DNA from: Labilibaculum manganireducens
GTDB lineage: Bacteria > Bacteroidota > Bacteroidia > Bacteroidales > Marinifilaceae
DNA length: 64,000 nt
Direction: 5' to 3'
NCBI RefSeq assembly: GCF_002843385.1
Contig: NZ_MVDE01000017.1
Location: 54,805 to 118,804 of the forward strand
Shown here: positions 16,928 to 26,995 of the stretch, in pieces
Layout: each line of letters begins with the position of its first letter
How positions within the stretch are numbered: the first letter of the stretch is position 1
The notes under the pieces: model-generated
What the model saw: only the letters and a program-made list of their open reading frames with translations
Databases searched by the model: none
What the model was told of the DNA's origin: nothing
Position numbers and translations under genes: made by a program

Positions 16928-19900
16928 ATTTTACAGAGGCTGTATTGAATCATCGGAAGGTATTGCTTTTTGTGCTGATTGCTGTTGCAATTGGAGGTGT
17001 TGTTTCTTTTCTAAAAATGTCAAAGCTTGAAGATGCCGAAATTAGTGTGAAATCAGCTTTGGTAATTACTAAGTATCCGGGAGCTTCTCCCCACGAAGTA
17101 GAATTACGAGTTACAGATGTTCTGGAGACTGCGATTCAATCCATGGATAATATTGACAACATTGAATCCAGATCTATGGCAGGATACTCAGAGATTACTG
17201 TGGAAATTGCTTCATCTGTACGAACTAAAGATCTTCCTCAAATATGGGATGTTCTGCGTCGAAAAGTGAATGATGTAAGTGTTTACCTGCCATCAGGAGT
17301 ATCTCATCCAATGGTATTTGATGATTATGGAGATGTTTATGGGATTTTTCTTGCTTTAAGCGGAGATGGTTTTTCTGATGAGGAATTAAAGGATTATTCC
17401 CGATACATGAAGAGAGAGCTGCTGCTTGTGCCAGGAGTGAAACGAATTAACTTATTTGGAGAACAGCAATCTTGTGTTAATATTGAGATCTCTCAGGAAA
17501 AAATGGCTTTTTTAGGTATTCATCCTTACAAGGTGATTCAAATTCTTGATGCTCAAAATAAGATTGTTGATCCCGGAACTTTTAAAGTGGGAAGTAATAG
17601 GGTAAGAATTGCTTCCGATGGCAGTTTTCAGCAATTGGATGATTTAAAGAATTTATTGATTTCGGGCAGTGGTAAGAATTCGGTTTTTCTAAAAGATATT
17701 GCTGACATTAAGAAAGATTCCTATACGCCGTACACCAATAAAATGAAGTACAATCAAACTCCGGCAATTGGTCTGGCAATAGCCATGGATAAGGGGGGGA
17801 ATGTGATTAAATTGGGTGAACTTGTTCAGGCCAAGATCGATAAATTAATGACGAATGTTCCTGTTGGGATACAGATCAACCGTGTTTTTTATCAGCCGGA
17901 TCGTGTAAGTATTGCTATAGAGCAATTCATGGTGAATTTAATTGAATCGGTTTTAATTGTGGTGATTGTATTGCTTCTGGTTATGGGATTCAGAACGGGT
18001 CTTTTAATTGGTAGTGGTCTTATATTTACCATATTAGGAACTTTTATTGTAATGCTTGGTTTTGACATTGCATTGCAGCGGGTGAGTTTGGCTGCGATTA
18101 TTGTTGCAATGGGAATGTTGGTAGATAATGCTATTGTTATTGCTGATGGTATTTTGGTTGATCTCAAAAAAGGGATTCCGCGAAAAGATGCTATGGTAAG
18201 GACATCTAAGCAAACTGCCATGCCATTACTCGGAGCTACTTTTGTGGCAATACTTGCTTTTTTGCCAATTTATTTGTCGCCGGACAGTACAGGTGAATTT
18301 TGTGCCAGTTTGTTTCAGGTAATTGCAATTTCTTTGTTTTTAAGTTGGTTGCTGGCATTAACTCAAACACCTTATTTCTGCGATTTATTTTTGAAAGGTA
18401 AGAAATACAGTAAAAAAGAAGGGGACAATACAGATCCATACAGTGGAAAATTCTATCAGTATTTCCGTGGTCTTGTTAAATATTCTTTGCGACACAAAAC
18501 GTTAATTATTTCACTTACCTTATTGGTATTTGTATCATCAATATTTGCTTTTAAAAATGTGAAGCAACTGTTTATGCCAAATTTGGAGTACAATCAGTTT
18601 ATTGTGGAGTATTATTTACCTGTAGGCTCTGATATTGAAAATGTAGAAAAGGATCTTGGCGAGGTTGAGGCATATTTACTGAAACAGAAAGATATACTAA
18701 ATGTAACAACTAGTTTAGGTGCAACTCCTGCCCGATATACATTGGTTCGTCCTTTTATAAATAATAATTCAAATTACGGTGAATTGATAATCGATACAAA
18801 GGATTATGAATCAACAAAAAGATTAGGGAAAGAGGTTCAGGAATATTTAGATGCAAATTACTCCTCGGCCAGATGTCGTGTAAGATACTATTCTCCGATT
18901 TTTGCAGAATATATGATTGAGGCTAAGTTTTCAGGACCGGATCCTAAGGTTTTAAGAGATTTGTCCGATCAGGCGGAAAAAATTATGGCGGCAGAACCTA
19001 CAGCAGCTAAAGTAACCAATAACTGGAAAAATCCTGTTAAGGTTTGGAATCCTGTTTTTTCGCAGGCACAATCGCGGGTAACTAATATTTCCCGTTCCGA
19101 TGTGTCGAATGCATTGGCTTGCGCCACTGATGGTTTACCAATAGGGCGTTTTTATCAGGGTGATGATATGATGCCGATTATTCTGAAAACAAAAGCGAAG
19201 GCGGACAATTACATCGAGGCTTTGGAGAATACGCCTGTTTGGGGGAATGTAGCCCATAGTATTCCTTTGCGTCAGGTAGTTTCGGATATTAAAATTGATT
19301 TTGAAGATCCAATAATTAAACGTTACGACCGTCGAAGAGCAATTAAGGCTCAATGTGATCCGGCATCAGGCTATAATGCACCAGATACATTTAAGAATCT
19401 CCATAAAAAGATTGAAGGAATTCCTTTGCCCGAAGGATACGATTTAGAATGGTTAGGAGAGCATAAAGATAGTGTTGATGCAAATGATAGTATTAATAAA
19501 TTTATGCCTTTGGCATTTTTGTTAATGGTAATTATTATCATGATGCTGTTCAATAATTTCCGACAGCCAATTATCATTTTAGCCATTCTTCCACTCGCTT
19601 TTATTGGTGTGAGTTATGGTTTATTATTTACCGGGAAACCTTTTGGCTTTGTGGCAATAATTGGTACGCTCGGGCTGATGGGGATGATGATTAAAAATGC
19701 TGTGGTTTTACTGGATCAGATAAATGAGGATATAAGTGAGGGAAAAGAAATTTTAACGGCCATTATCGATTCAGCAGTTTCGAGACTGCGTCCGGTACTA
19801 ATGGCGTCTTTTACAACCATACTTGGTATGATTCCTTTAATCAGTGATGAGTTATTTGGAGGAATGGCAGTAGCCATCATGTTTGGATTATTGATTGGTT

Positions 19901-19980
19901 CCCTTATTACATTGATTGTTGTGCCTGTTTTGTACGCGATTTTTTACAGGGTTTCAACAAAAAGCGTAATGGAATTATAA
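16924..19980 (+). CDS. RND-family efflux permease (AcrB/MexB superfamily)
   Basis: 1018 residues in the standard tandem layout: a helix near the N-terminus (about 14-31), a large periplasmic loop, six helices (about 335-540), a second periplasmic loop and six C-terminal helices (about 855-1010). The proton-relay helix has GMLVDNAIVIADG, with an Asp at the usual place but Asn in the second position where AcrB has a second Asp. This is common in divergent members. The substrate cannot be read from sequence. It is the middle gene of the triad controlled by the TetR protein. Confidence 0.95.
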   Translation: MNFTEAVLNHRKVLLFVLIAVAIGGVVSFLKMSKLEDAEISVKSALVITKYPGASPHEVELRVTDVLETAIQSMDNIDNIESRSMAGYSEITVEIASSVRTKDLPQIWDVLRRKVNDVSVYLPSGVSHPMVFDDYGDVYGIFLALSGDGFSDEELKDYSRYMKRELLLVPGVKRINLFGEQQSCVNIEISQEKMAFLGIHPYKVIQILDAQNKIVDPGTFKVGSNRVRIASDGSFQQLDDLKNLLISGSGKNSVFLKDIADIKKDSYTPYTNKMKYNQTPAIGLAIAMDKGGNVIKLGELVQAKIDKLMTNVPVGIQINRVFYQPDRVSIAIEQFMVNLIESVLIVVIVLLLVMGFRTGLLIGSGLIFTILGTFIVMLGFDIALQRVSLAAIIVAMGMLVDNAIVIADGILVDLKKGIPRKDAMVRTSKQTAMPLLGATFVAILAFLPIYLSPDSTGEFCASLFQVIAISLFLSWLLALTQTPYFCDLFLKGKKYSKKEGDNTDPYSGKFYQYFRGLVKYSLRHKTLIISLTLLVFVSSIFAFKNVKQLFMPNLEYNQFIVEYYLPVGSDIENVEKDLGEVEAYLLKQKDILNVTTSLGATPARYTLVRPFINNNSNYGELIIDTKDYESTKRLGKEVQEYLDANYSSARCRVRYYSPIFAEYMIEAKFSGPDPKVLRDLSDQAEKIMAAEPTAAKVTNNWKNPVKVWNPVFSQAQSRVTNISRSDVSNALACATDGLPIGRFYQGDDMMPIILKTKAKADNYIEALENTPVWGNVAHSIPLRQVVSDIKIDFEDPIIKRYDRRRAIKAQCDPASGYNAPDTFKNLHKKIEGIPLPEGYDLEWLGEHKDSVDANDSINKFMPLAFLLMVIIIMMLFNNFRQPIIILAILPLAFIGVSYGLLFTGKPFGFVAIIGTLGLMGMMIKNAVVLLDQINEDISEGKEILTAIIDSAVSRLRPVLMASFTTILGMIPLISDELFGGMAVAIMFGLLIGSLITLIVVPVLYAIFYRVSTKSVMEL

Positions 19981-20087
19981 GTGTTAGCAGATATGAAACG
20001 TTCATGCCAAAACGATTGCGACACACGGGGAGATGATTATCCCGGCAGGATAAGTTCCATATGGCAAGAACATACAATTAGAATCAT

Positions 20088-21452
20088 ATGAAAAATAAAA
20101 TATTTTGTCTTTTGATCTTTTCCCTGACAGCTTTTCAGGGAAAAGCTCAGGAGTTGTCTCTGAGCGAGAGTCGCACATTGGCATTGGAATACAATCAGAA
20201 AATTAAAATTGCTGATGAAATGATTGCTGAAAATGAGTCGAATGTTCGATTTGTATTCACACAGTTTTTACCGAGTTTAAAAGCAAGCGGTTCGTACAAT
20301 TATTATCATGATATTGATGATATTAGTTTGCCTGGTTCATTTTTGCCTACTGCCAACAGTTTGGCTGAAGCGCAGCAGGGAATTTATAGTGGTACCAGTG
20401 ATGTTTATTTTCCTGGCTTTAATTTAGAGTTGGGAAATATCGATTATTTTTCTTCTAATTTAACGCTTACCCAGCCAATATATATGGGAGGAAAAATAAG
20501 AAGCTCCTATCAAATGACTAAGATGGGAAGAGAGATTTCCATCTACAACAGGAAGTTGCAGTCATCGGATGTTTTGCTGGAAACTGATCAGGCATACTGG
20601 AATCTTGTTTCTATAAATGAGAAAGGCAAATTGGCTGAGAAATATGTGAAGATGCTTTCAGCTTTGGTTCAGGATCTGCAAAATGCATTTGATCTGGAGA
20701 TAACCACTAAAAATGAATTATTAAAGGCTCAGGTACAATTGAATCAGGCAAAATTGGATTTGTTTAGGGTGCAAAACCTGATGGTGTTGTCTAAAATGTC
20801 CTTGTGTCAGGTGATTGGGAGAGATTTGATGAGTGATATTACCGCCACAGACACAACAATTACAATCATACAAAATGCAATTGATGCAGATTACATGCAA
20901 AAAGCATTAAATCAAAGACCAGAACTATTGATGTTGGGCAAACAGGTTGAAATTTCACAGGAACAGATTAAGAACACCCAGGCTGATTATTTACCTCAGT
21001 TAGGAGTTGGTGCATCTTACTCCTATATAAGTAGAATTGAAAGTTTGATTGGGTCATCAAAAATTCTGGCTGTTCAAGCGAATTTGTCTGTTCCGGTTTT
21101 TCATTGGCAGGAACGCAAGCATAAAGTAGCATCTGTGCGGTTTAAGAGTAAACAAAAGGAGTTGGAAATGGATCGCACCAGAGATCTGATTAGTCTTGAA
21201 GTTCAGCAGTCTTACTTCAAATTACAGGAAGCATATCAACAAATTGAATTGGCGAAAGTGTCAATGGATCAGGCAAATGAAAACGTTGAGCTTACTCAGA
21301 ACAGTTTTTACGAAGGCTTGGCCAATACAACAGAATTGCTTGATGCACAGGCTTTTTGGCAAAGAGCACGTAGCGAGTTGATTGATTCAAAGATAAACTA
21401 CAAGCTAAGGGAAATTAGCTTCTTGAAATCAATCGGAGAATTGGCAATCTAA
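20088..21452 (+). CDS. TolC-like outer membrane efflux protein
   Basis: 454 residues with a signal peptide (MKNKIFCLLIFSLTAFQGKAQ) and two long helical repeats of the OEP/TolC family (for example LTLTQPIYMGGKIRSSYQMT and LSVPVFHWQERKHKV, then the heptad-rich C-terminal coiled region). It forms the exit channel for the adaptor/pump pair. It is 107 bp behind the pump gene, closer than a separate unit would usually be, and a strong hairpin ends the operon. Confidence 0.94.
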   Translation: MKNKIFCLLIFSLTAFQGKAQELSLSESRTLALEYNQKIKIADEMIAENESNVRFVFTQFLPSLKASGSYNYYHDIDDISLPGSFLPTANSLAEAQQGIYSGTSDVYFPGFNLELGNIDYFSSNLTLTQPIYMGGKIRSSYQMTKMGREISIYNRKLQSSDVLLETDQAYWNLVSINEKGKLAEKYVKMLSALVQDLQNAFDLEITTKNELLKAQVQLNQAKLDLFRVQNLMVLSKMSLCQVIGRDLMSDITATDTTITIIQNAIDADYMQKALNQRPELLMLGKQVEISQEQIKNTQADYLPQLGVGASYSYISRIESLIGSSKILAVQANLSVPVFHWQERKHKVASVRFKSKQKELEMDRTRDLISLEVQQSYFKLQEAYQQIELAKVSMDQANENVELTQNSFYEGLANTTELLDAQAFWQRARSELIDSKINYKLREISFLKSIGELAI

Positions 21453-21465
21453 TAGTGGGGTGGAC

Positions 21466-21534
21466 GTGACCGAATTAACCGGTAGGATGGGATTGATGTG
21501 TAATCATCAATTTTAATTCGGTCACTCCTTTTTT
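21466..21534 (+). terminator. Large nested hairpin with U-run after the efflux operon
   Basis: A perfect 13-bp inverted repeat (GTGACCGAATTAA 21466-21478 / 21513-21525) encloses a second perfect 7-bp hairpin (ATTGATG 21492-21498 / CATCAAT 21505-21511), then TCCTTTTTT. It is consistent with an intrinsic terminator. The next gene begins only 10 bp after the U-run. Confidence 0.7.
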
Positions 21535-21544
21535 ATATACAAGT

Positions 21545-21733
21545 ATGATTAGCAGGTATCAGGACAGAGAGAAATTATATCAGTTTGGAATCACCCGATT
21601 GGGTAATACATCTCAGGAAAATATTAAAATATTAGAGAACCATTTGTTTCATCTTAAGATGAATGAGGATTATGTAATAAATTCTTATAAAGAAGTGGAG
21701 GAGTTGGTTCAATTTATTAATAGTAATGAATAA
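21545..21733 (+). CDS. Small hypothetical protein upstream of the cyclase
   Basis: 62 residues, charged and helical, no recognised domain (MISRYQDREKLYQFGI ... VEELVQFINSNE). The stop codon overlaps the cyclase start by 8 bp, the best evidence that it is translated. It begins immediately after the large hairpin, so its promoter must be inside or upstream of that hairpin, or expression comes from read-through. It could be a regulatory partner of the cyclase; nothing in the sequence proves it. Confidence 0.5.
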   Translation: MISRYQDREKLYQFGITRLGNTSQENIKILENHLFHLKMNEDYVINSYKEVEELVQFINSNE

Positions 21734-22805
21734 AATTTTATTTAGAATTAATAGTAAATCAGTTGGTATTTATTTTCTCACAATAATACCAATTTGGGTA
21801 CTTGCATTTTTCTTTTTAATGATTTTTCAGGTGGATGAAACAAGTCATCTGTCTGTTTATAAGGTGCAAAATCTTATAAATTTATTGTGGTTTGGTATCA
21901 TGGCTGGAATAATCTGGGGCACAATATTCAAACTTGCAAAATCTCTTCGCAATCAAATTCCTACTTATTTATTTACGATTATAGTAAGTTTATTGGTAAA
22001 TGTAAGCAGTGCTTATTTGCTGGTTTATTGTATGTATCACATGGGAGATTTTTTTCCAATAGATAATTTTCCGGCGACCTTTCCTCAATTGTTGTCTTTG
22101 TATCAATCCAAGTTGTTTTACGCCATATTGGCTTATTTTTTCATTGTTGGAGGCTTAATCGAAATTTTCCACGAAATAGATCGAAAATTGGGTAAAGGTA
22201 TACTTGTTAAATTTTTGCTTGGAAGATATTACAAACCAAAAGAAGAGCAACGGATTTTTCTGTTTATGGATTTGAAATCGTCCACCTATTATGCAGAAAA
22301 GTTAGGGCATTTTAAATACAGCAGATTAATTCAGGACTGTTTTAAGGATATTTCTGATGCAGTAAGGATAAATTATGCTCAGATCTACCAGTATGTTGGT
22401 GATGAGGTTGTATTGACCTGGAAAATAAACGATGGAATAGAAAATTTGAGATGTCTGCAGGTGTTTTATGACTTTTTGGATATTCTTGAGAAGAAAAAGG
22501 AGTATTATCAAAAGACTTATGGAATGATACCCATTTTTAAGGCTGGGGTGCATTCAGGTAAAGTAATGGTTGCAGAAGTTGGAGAGTTGAAATCTGAAAT
22601 TGCTTATCATGGCGATGCAATAAACACGGCTTCAAGAATTCAGGGACTATGTAATTCTTATGAATCGAGACTGCTGATTTCCGGAGATTTGTTGGCAGAG
22701 TTGAAAAAGAAGAAAAAGAAGGTAGATATGTATACTTCTTTAGGAGAAGTTTTGCTGACAGGTAAAAAAATACCAACAGAATTATATTCCTGTTTGGTTA
22801 AGTAA
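21726..22805 (+). CDS. Membrane-bound class III nucleotidyl cyclase
   Basis: 359 residues: four hydrophobic helices (about 14-36, 50-68, 78-102, 130-150), then a class III cyclase domain from about 170. The first metal Asp is in FLFMDLKSST, the second in YQYVGDEVVLTW, and the Asn/Arg pair of the transition-state site is in YHGDAINTASRIQ. The residues suggest an active homodimeric enzyme. Whether it makes cAMP or cGMP cannot be decided by eye. Its 3' end overlaps the convergent hybrid kinase gene by 24 bp. Confidence 0.88.
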   Translation: MNKILFRINSKSVGIYFLTIIPIWVLAFFFLMIFQVDETSHLSVYKVQNLINLLWFGIMAGIIWGTIFKLAKSLRNQIPTYLFTIIVSLLVNVSSAYLLVYCMYHMGDFFPIDNFPATFPQLLSLYQSKLFYAILAYFFIVGGLIEIFHEIDRKLGKGILVKFLLGRYYKPKEEQRIFLFMDLKSSTYYAEKLGHFKYSRLIQDCFKDISDAVRINYAQIYQYVGDEVVLTWKINDGIENLRCLQVFYDFLDILEKKKEYYQKTYGMIPIFKAGVHSGKVMVAEVGELKSEIAYHGDAINTASRIQGLCNSYESRLLISGDLLAELKKKKKKVDMYTSLGEVLLTGKKIPTELYSCLVK

Positions 22806-25625
22806 CCGATTTCCTTTTTTAAGGTGTTTATTAATAGTAGCAAGTAACTTCTTTTCGTCAAAAGGTTTTGCTATAAAATCATCACATCCGGCTTCAATAC
22901 TTTTGCTTCGATCTTCTCTAAAGGCATTTGCTGTCTGAGCAATAATAGGTAGATTGTCTCTCATTTTTTTGATAGACTGAGTTGCTTCCAAACCGTTAAT
23001 GTCGGGCAATCTTAAATCCATTAGCACCAAATTAATAGTTGGGTTTTTAAGACTTAACTCAATGGCTTTATTCCCTGATATTGTGTGTAATATTTTAACT
23101 TTTGTTGGTTTTAAAGCGGCTTCAATGTATTTAAAATTGGTTTCATCATCTTCTACAACTAGAATTAGTTTATCATCCCATTTATAGTTTTTTTTATTCG
23201 TGCTTTTTATAATTTTCGCCTCCGAACCTACAGGTTTATAAGGAATGGTAAAGTAGAAGGTTGTTCCTTTATCTTCTTGAGTTTCCATTCTTATTTGTCC
23301 GCCCATTAATTCAACAAAACCTTTCGAAATCGCCAAGCCAAGCCCTGTACCTCCGTATTTACGGGTAAAAGTTTCTTCCACCTGTCGAAAACGTTCAAAT
23401 ATAATTTCTTGTTTTTCCTTTTGAATTCCAATTCCGGAATCCTGAACATAGAATTCCAGAAAATTATTATCTATTAGATGGTATCCATATTCAATATAAC
23501 CTGAAGAAGTGAATTTAAAAGCATTGTTAAGTAAGTTGGAAAGTATTTGACGCAGCTTTCTTTCTTCTGTTATCACCAATGTTTCTTCATCCGAAAGTGT
23601 CTTGTTAACTCTAAAATCAATTCCATCGTCCGCACTATTTTCTCTAGAGAATTGGGCAAACAATTCATCTAAGATAATATTAAGGAAGCATTTCGTTTCT
23701 TTAATAAAAGTTTGCCCGGAATCTAGTTTTGAGATATCAAGAATGTCATTAATTATTTTCAGCAACTGATTCGAACTTTTATAAATAATGTTGATGTAAG
23801 TATTGCTCTGAGCTTCTGTTTTGTCTGGTCTGCGAAGCATATCCGCAAAACCAATAATGCCATTCATTGGTGTTCTTATTTCATGAGACATATTGGCCAA
23901 AAAGGCAGATTTTAAGTGATCACTCTCTTCCGCTTTCTCCTTGGCTTTCACCAATTCTTTTTGTGTAGATATAATTTTCGAAATGTCATTAATGATAATC
24001 ATTGATGAGTTGTCAAAAGGAACCATAAAGAATTCACAATGACGAACTTCACCATTTTTAATTGTCATATGAAATTCCTGTTTCCCTATGTCGGTATGCT
24101 CTTTTTTTGCTTTAGCGATAGCCTCTTTCCAAATGTTTTTAACTTCTTCCCGGTATTTTCGATCAGGGAAACACGATTTATACCAGTCATCCGAAGTTTT
24201 TATGTCATTTAAAGTGTATTCAAACAGCTCTATAAACTTATCGTTAAAGTATTCAATGTTTTGTCTTTCATCAGTAATAACAATAGGAAGGGGAGATTGA
24301 TGAATCATTTTTTTCAACCTTTTCTCGCTCTGTACAATTGCCTGCTGAGCATGTTTACGTTCTGTAATATCTCTTGATGTTGATAAGATTACATGTTTTC
24401 CCTGCAGAGTTACAAGCTGACTAACGGTTTCCATTGGAGTTTTTTTTCCATACTTGGAAACGAAGGTTTGTTCATGAGTGAATTGTTTCTCTCTTGTTAA
24501 CCTTTTTATGGAGTTAATGATATAATCATCTGGAAGATCTTCAATGTAATCGGCTGGAGATAAAGTAAAAAGTTCATTTCTTGAATAACCCAGCACTACA
24601 CAGGATGTATCATTTGCTTCTATTAATTTAGAACTGCCGTCACCAATATATTCATTTACCAGAATAATATCGGTACTCCCGTTTATTAGGTTGCGGTATT
24701 TTTCTTCACTTTCGGCTAAAGCCATTGTTCGTTCAGTAACTCTTTCTTCCAATTTATCATTAAAGAGTCTTAATTTTTCCGAGTATTCGTGAATTTCCTG
24801 ATACTGAACACGAATAGTATCTTCGCCACGCTCCCGTTCTTTTATTTCATTCTGAAGCTTAGTATAGGTTTGAGTTAATTCGGTCATGGAGTGATCCAGA
24901 AGCTGTTCTTCACTAATATGACGGACAGAGCCTTTTCCTTGACCTTGATAGATTGCCTGCGCTTTGTAAATAAATTTTTTAATGGGTCTGGAAATACTCT
25001 CGGAAATAATATAGGTAATAAATAAACTTGCGAGAACAATTAATATGGCAACACCAATAAATATATATAATTTTTTTGTGTGTGCTAAAGTTGCTTCCTT
25101 ATAGATACGATTTGCCTGTTCTTCGGCGAAATCAGTCATTACTTTCGTTTTTTCTTTTAATTTATTGAGGTGCTCAGCCGCAATTCCATCAACCATTTTT
25201 TTTGCACTCACCTCTTTGCCGCTAACTTTTAAATCGATGATCTGATTTCGAAGTTCTTCCCATTCTATAAAGGTATGATAGGCAATTCCAACATCTCTCT
25301 TATCGCCTAAAAAGCGATTGAAAACAGTATCGAATTGAGTCATTACTTTTAGGTGATATAAATTGATTGTATCAATAGCCTGATCGAATTCTTGTTGTGT
25401 TTTGGCAAGAAGAATATCCTTCATGGCGCTTTCCATGGTTTGGATATGAGTGTTGATATCCCTAACAGCGTTACTGACCGTATATGTGTGAGTATAAATG
25501 AATTCGGACTCGTTGCGAAGATCTTTTACCTGGAAAATAGAGAGGATAACAAATGATACCGTAAACAGTAATATTAAACCGAATCCGGCGATTACTCTGG
25601 TGCGGAATTTCATTTTATTTAACAT
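22782..25625 (-). CDS. Membrane hybrid histidine kinase (HAMP, PAS x2, REC)
   Basis: 947 residues. TM1 is about 12-32 and TM2 about 186-208, around a helical bundle sensor with low sequence content. HAMP is about 209-265. PAS1 (about 300-420) contains ANDTSCVVLGYSRNELF, and PAS2 is about 425-545 (PLPIVITDERQNIEYFNDKF). HisKA follows with NMSHEIRTPMNG (His about 582), then HATPase (QDSGIGI, KYGGTGLGLAI), and a C-terminal receiver with LVVEDDETN, LMDLRLPD and FIAKPF. The single receiver points to a phosphorelay needing an Hpt partner that is not in the window. It is tail-to-tail with the cyclase. Confidence 0.94.
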   Translation of the reverse strand: MLNKMKFRTRVIAGFGLILLFTVSFVILSIFQVKDLRNESEFIYTHTYTVSNAVRDINTHIQTMESAMKDILLAKTQQEFDQAIDTINLYHLKVMTQFDTVFNRFLGDKRDVGIAYHTFIEWEELRNQIIDLKVSGKEVSAKKMVDGIAAEHLNKLKEKTKVMTDFAEEQANRIYKEATLAHTKKLYIFIGVAILIVLASLFITYIISESISRPIKKFIYKAQAIYQGQGKGSVRHISEEQLLDHSMTELTQTYTKLQNEIKERERGEDTIRVQYQEIHEYSEKLRLFNDKLEERVTERTMALAESEEKYRNLINGSTDIILVNEYIGDGSSKLIEANDTSCVVLGYSRNELFTLSPADYIEDLPDDYIINSIKRLTREKQFTHEQTFVSKYGKKTPMETVSQLVTLQGKHVILSTSRDITERKHAQQAIVQSEKRLKKMIHQSPLPIVITDERQNIEYFNDKFIELFEYTLNDIKTSDDWYKSCFPDRKYREEVKNIWKEAIAKAKKEHTDIGKQEFHMTIKNGEVRHCEFFMVPFDNSSMIIINDISKIISTQKELVKAKEKAEESDHLKSAFLANMSHEIRTPMNGIIGFADMLRRPDKTEAQSNTYINIIYKSSNQLLKIINDILDISKLDSGQTFIKETKCFLNIILDELFAQFSRENSADDGIDFRVNKTLSDEETLVITEERKLRQILSNLLNNAFKFTSSGYIEYGYHLIDNNFLEFYVQDSGIGIQKEKQEIIFERFRQVEETFTRKYGGTGLGLAISKGFVELMGGQIRMETQEDKGTTFYFTIPYKPVGSEAKIIKSTNKKNYKWDDKLILVVEDDETNFKYIEAALKPTKVKILHTISGNKAIELSLKNPTINLVLMDLRLPDINGLEATQSIKKMRDNLPIIAQTANAFREDRSKSIEAGCDDFIAKPFDEKKLLATINKHLKKGNRLLNQTGI

Positions 25626-25772
25626 GAAATCTCAACGGGTTTAAGTGTGTAACATAGTGGGAGTTGATTCCAATTAATCGCATTTGACACCAAGTTAATT
25701 ATTATTACGGATTTACACAATAAATTTGATTAAAGGTAGATATTGACCCATGTAGAGGCGATAATATGCAAT

Positions 25773-25799
25773 AAAAAAGGCAGCTCATTTGAGCTGCCT
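25773..25799 (-). terminator. Intrinsic terminator of the rnf operon
   Basis: A perfect 10-bp stem (AGGCAGCTCA / TGAGCTGCCT) with a 2-nt minimal loop (likely opening to 4), followed on the minus strand by TTTTTATTG. It starts 27 bp after the rnfA stop codon. Confidence 0.85.
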
Positions 25800-25825
25800 G
25801 TAAAGTATAATGATGTGTTTTTTAA

Positions 25826-26398
25826 TTACACAATACCGGAAAATCCCATAAAAGCCATCGCCAGTAATCCAGCTACAATTAGTGCCGCCGGAGTGCCTTT
25901 TATTCCTTTTGGTAAATCAACAAGGTCGAGATGTTCTCGAAGACCTGCGAAGATTACTAAAGCAAGACCGAAACCAATGGCTGTAGATCCTGAGAAAACA
26001 ACTGCTTCTAACAGATCATAGTCTTTCTGAATTGTTAAAATAGCAACACCCAAAATTGCACAATTGGTTGTAATTAAAGGAAGGAATACTCCCAATGCCT
26101 GATACAATGCAGGACTAACCTTTTTGAGAATGATCTCAACCAATTGTACCAAAGCAGCAATGATCAGGATAAAGGTGATGGTTTGCATAAAGCCAATACC
26201 AAAAGGATCCAACACCAATTTTTGAAGCAGATAAGTTACAATAGTAGCCAGAATCATTACAAAAGTAACAGCACTTGACATACCTACTGCTGTAGATACT
26301 TTCTTCGATACTCCAAGGAAAGGACAAATTCCAAGGAATTGAGCCAAAACAACGTTGTTTACGAATATGGCAGATATAATGATTATAATATAATTCAT
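25826..26398 (-). CDS. rnfA: Rnf electron transport complex subunit A
   Basis: 190 residues, six membrane helices, starting [20 protein letters not shown] then [13 protein letters not shown]. This is the RnfA/NqrE family half that, with RnfE, holds the intramembrane [2Fe-2S] site through conserved Cys residues (ICPFLG; TNCAILG). It is the last gene of the cluster, followed by the terminator. The complex oxidises reduced ferredoxin with NAD+ and moves Na+ or H+ outwards; the direction in this organism is not readable. Confidence 0.96.
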   Translation of the reverse strand: MNYIIIIISAIFVNNVVLAQFLGICPFLGVSKKVSTAVGMSSAVTFVMILATIVTYLLQKLVLDPFGIGFMQTITFILIIAALVQLVEIILKKVSPALYQALGVFLPLITTNCAILGVAILTIQKDYDLLEAVVFSGSTAIGFGLALVIFAGLREHLDLVDLPKGIKGTPAALIVAGLLAMAFMGFSGIV

Positions 26399-26410
26399 GA
26401 TGATTTCTCT

Positions 26411-26995
26411 TTAGGCTTTTTTAATGCGGTTAATAATAGCAATAAGGTATCCTAATGCGATAAAAGCACCAGGAGCTAATACAAAAATCAGCATACCATA
26501 ATTATCACTAAATATAGAAATACCAAAAACTTTTCCACTTCCCAATAGTTCACGAACAGATCCCAAAAGTGTTAAGGCCATTGAAAAGCCTAAGCCCATT
26601 CCTGCTCCGTCCAATATTGAAGGTAAAATTTTGTTTTTGGAAGCAAATGCTTCTGCACGCCCTAATACAATACAGTTTACAACGATAAGGGGAATAAATA
26701 CGCCCAATTGTGCATGTAAGGCAGGAGTGTATGCTTCCATTAAAAAACTAATGATCGTAACAAAAGCTGCTATGATTACGATGAAGGAAGGTATTTTTAC
26801 TTTTTCAGGAATCTGAGAACTCACCATTGAAATAACCATGTTTGACATGATTAAAACGAAAGATGTAGCCAGACCCATTCCCAGACCATTAATTGCCGAG
26901 GAAGTAACACCCAGAGTAGGGCACATTCCAAGCAGTAATACAAAAATGGGATTCTCTTTAATAAGTCCTTTGGTGAAATTTTGAATGTTACTCAT
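26411..26995 (-). CDS. rnfE: Rnf electron transport complex subunit E
   Basis: 194 residues, six helices, with LLGMCPTLGVTSSAINGLGMG and VVNCIVLGRAEAFA, the two Cys-bearing inverted motifs shared with RnfA. It pairs with RnfA around the intramembrane iron-sulfur centre. Its start overlaps the rnfG stop by 8 bp and rnfA follows after 12 bp. Confidence 0.96.
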   Translation of the reverse strand: MSNIQNFTKGLIKENPIFVLLLGMCPTLGVTSSAINGLGMGLATSFVLIMSNMVISMVSSQIPEKVKIPSFIVIIAAFVTIISFLMEAYTPALHAQLGVFIPLIVVNCIVLGRAEAFASKNKILPSILDGAGMGLGFSMALTLLGSVRELLGSGKVFGISIFSDNYGMLIFVLAPGAFIALGYLIAIINRIKKA

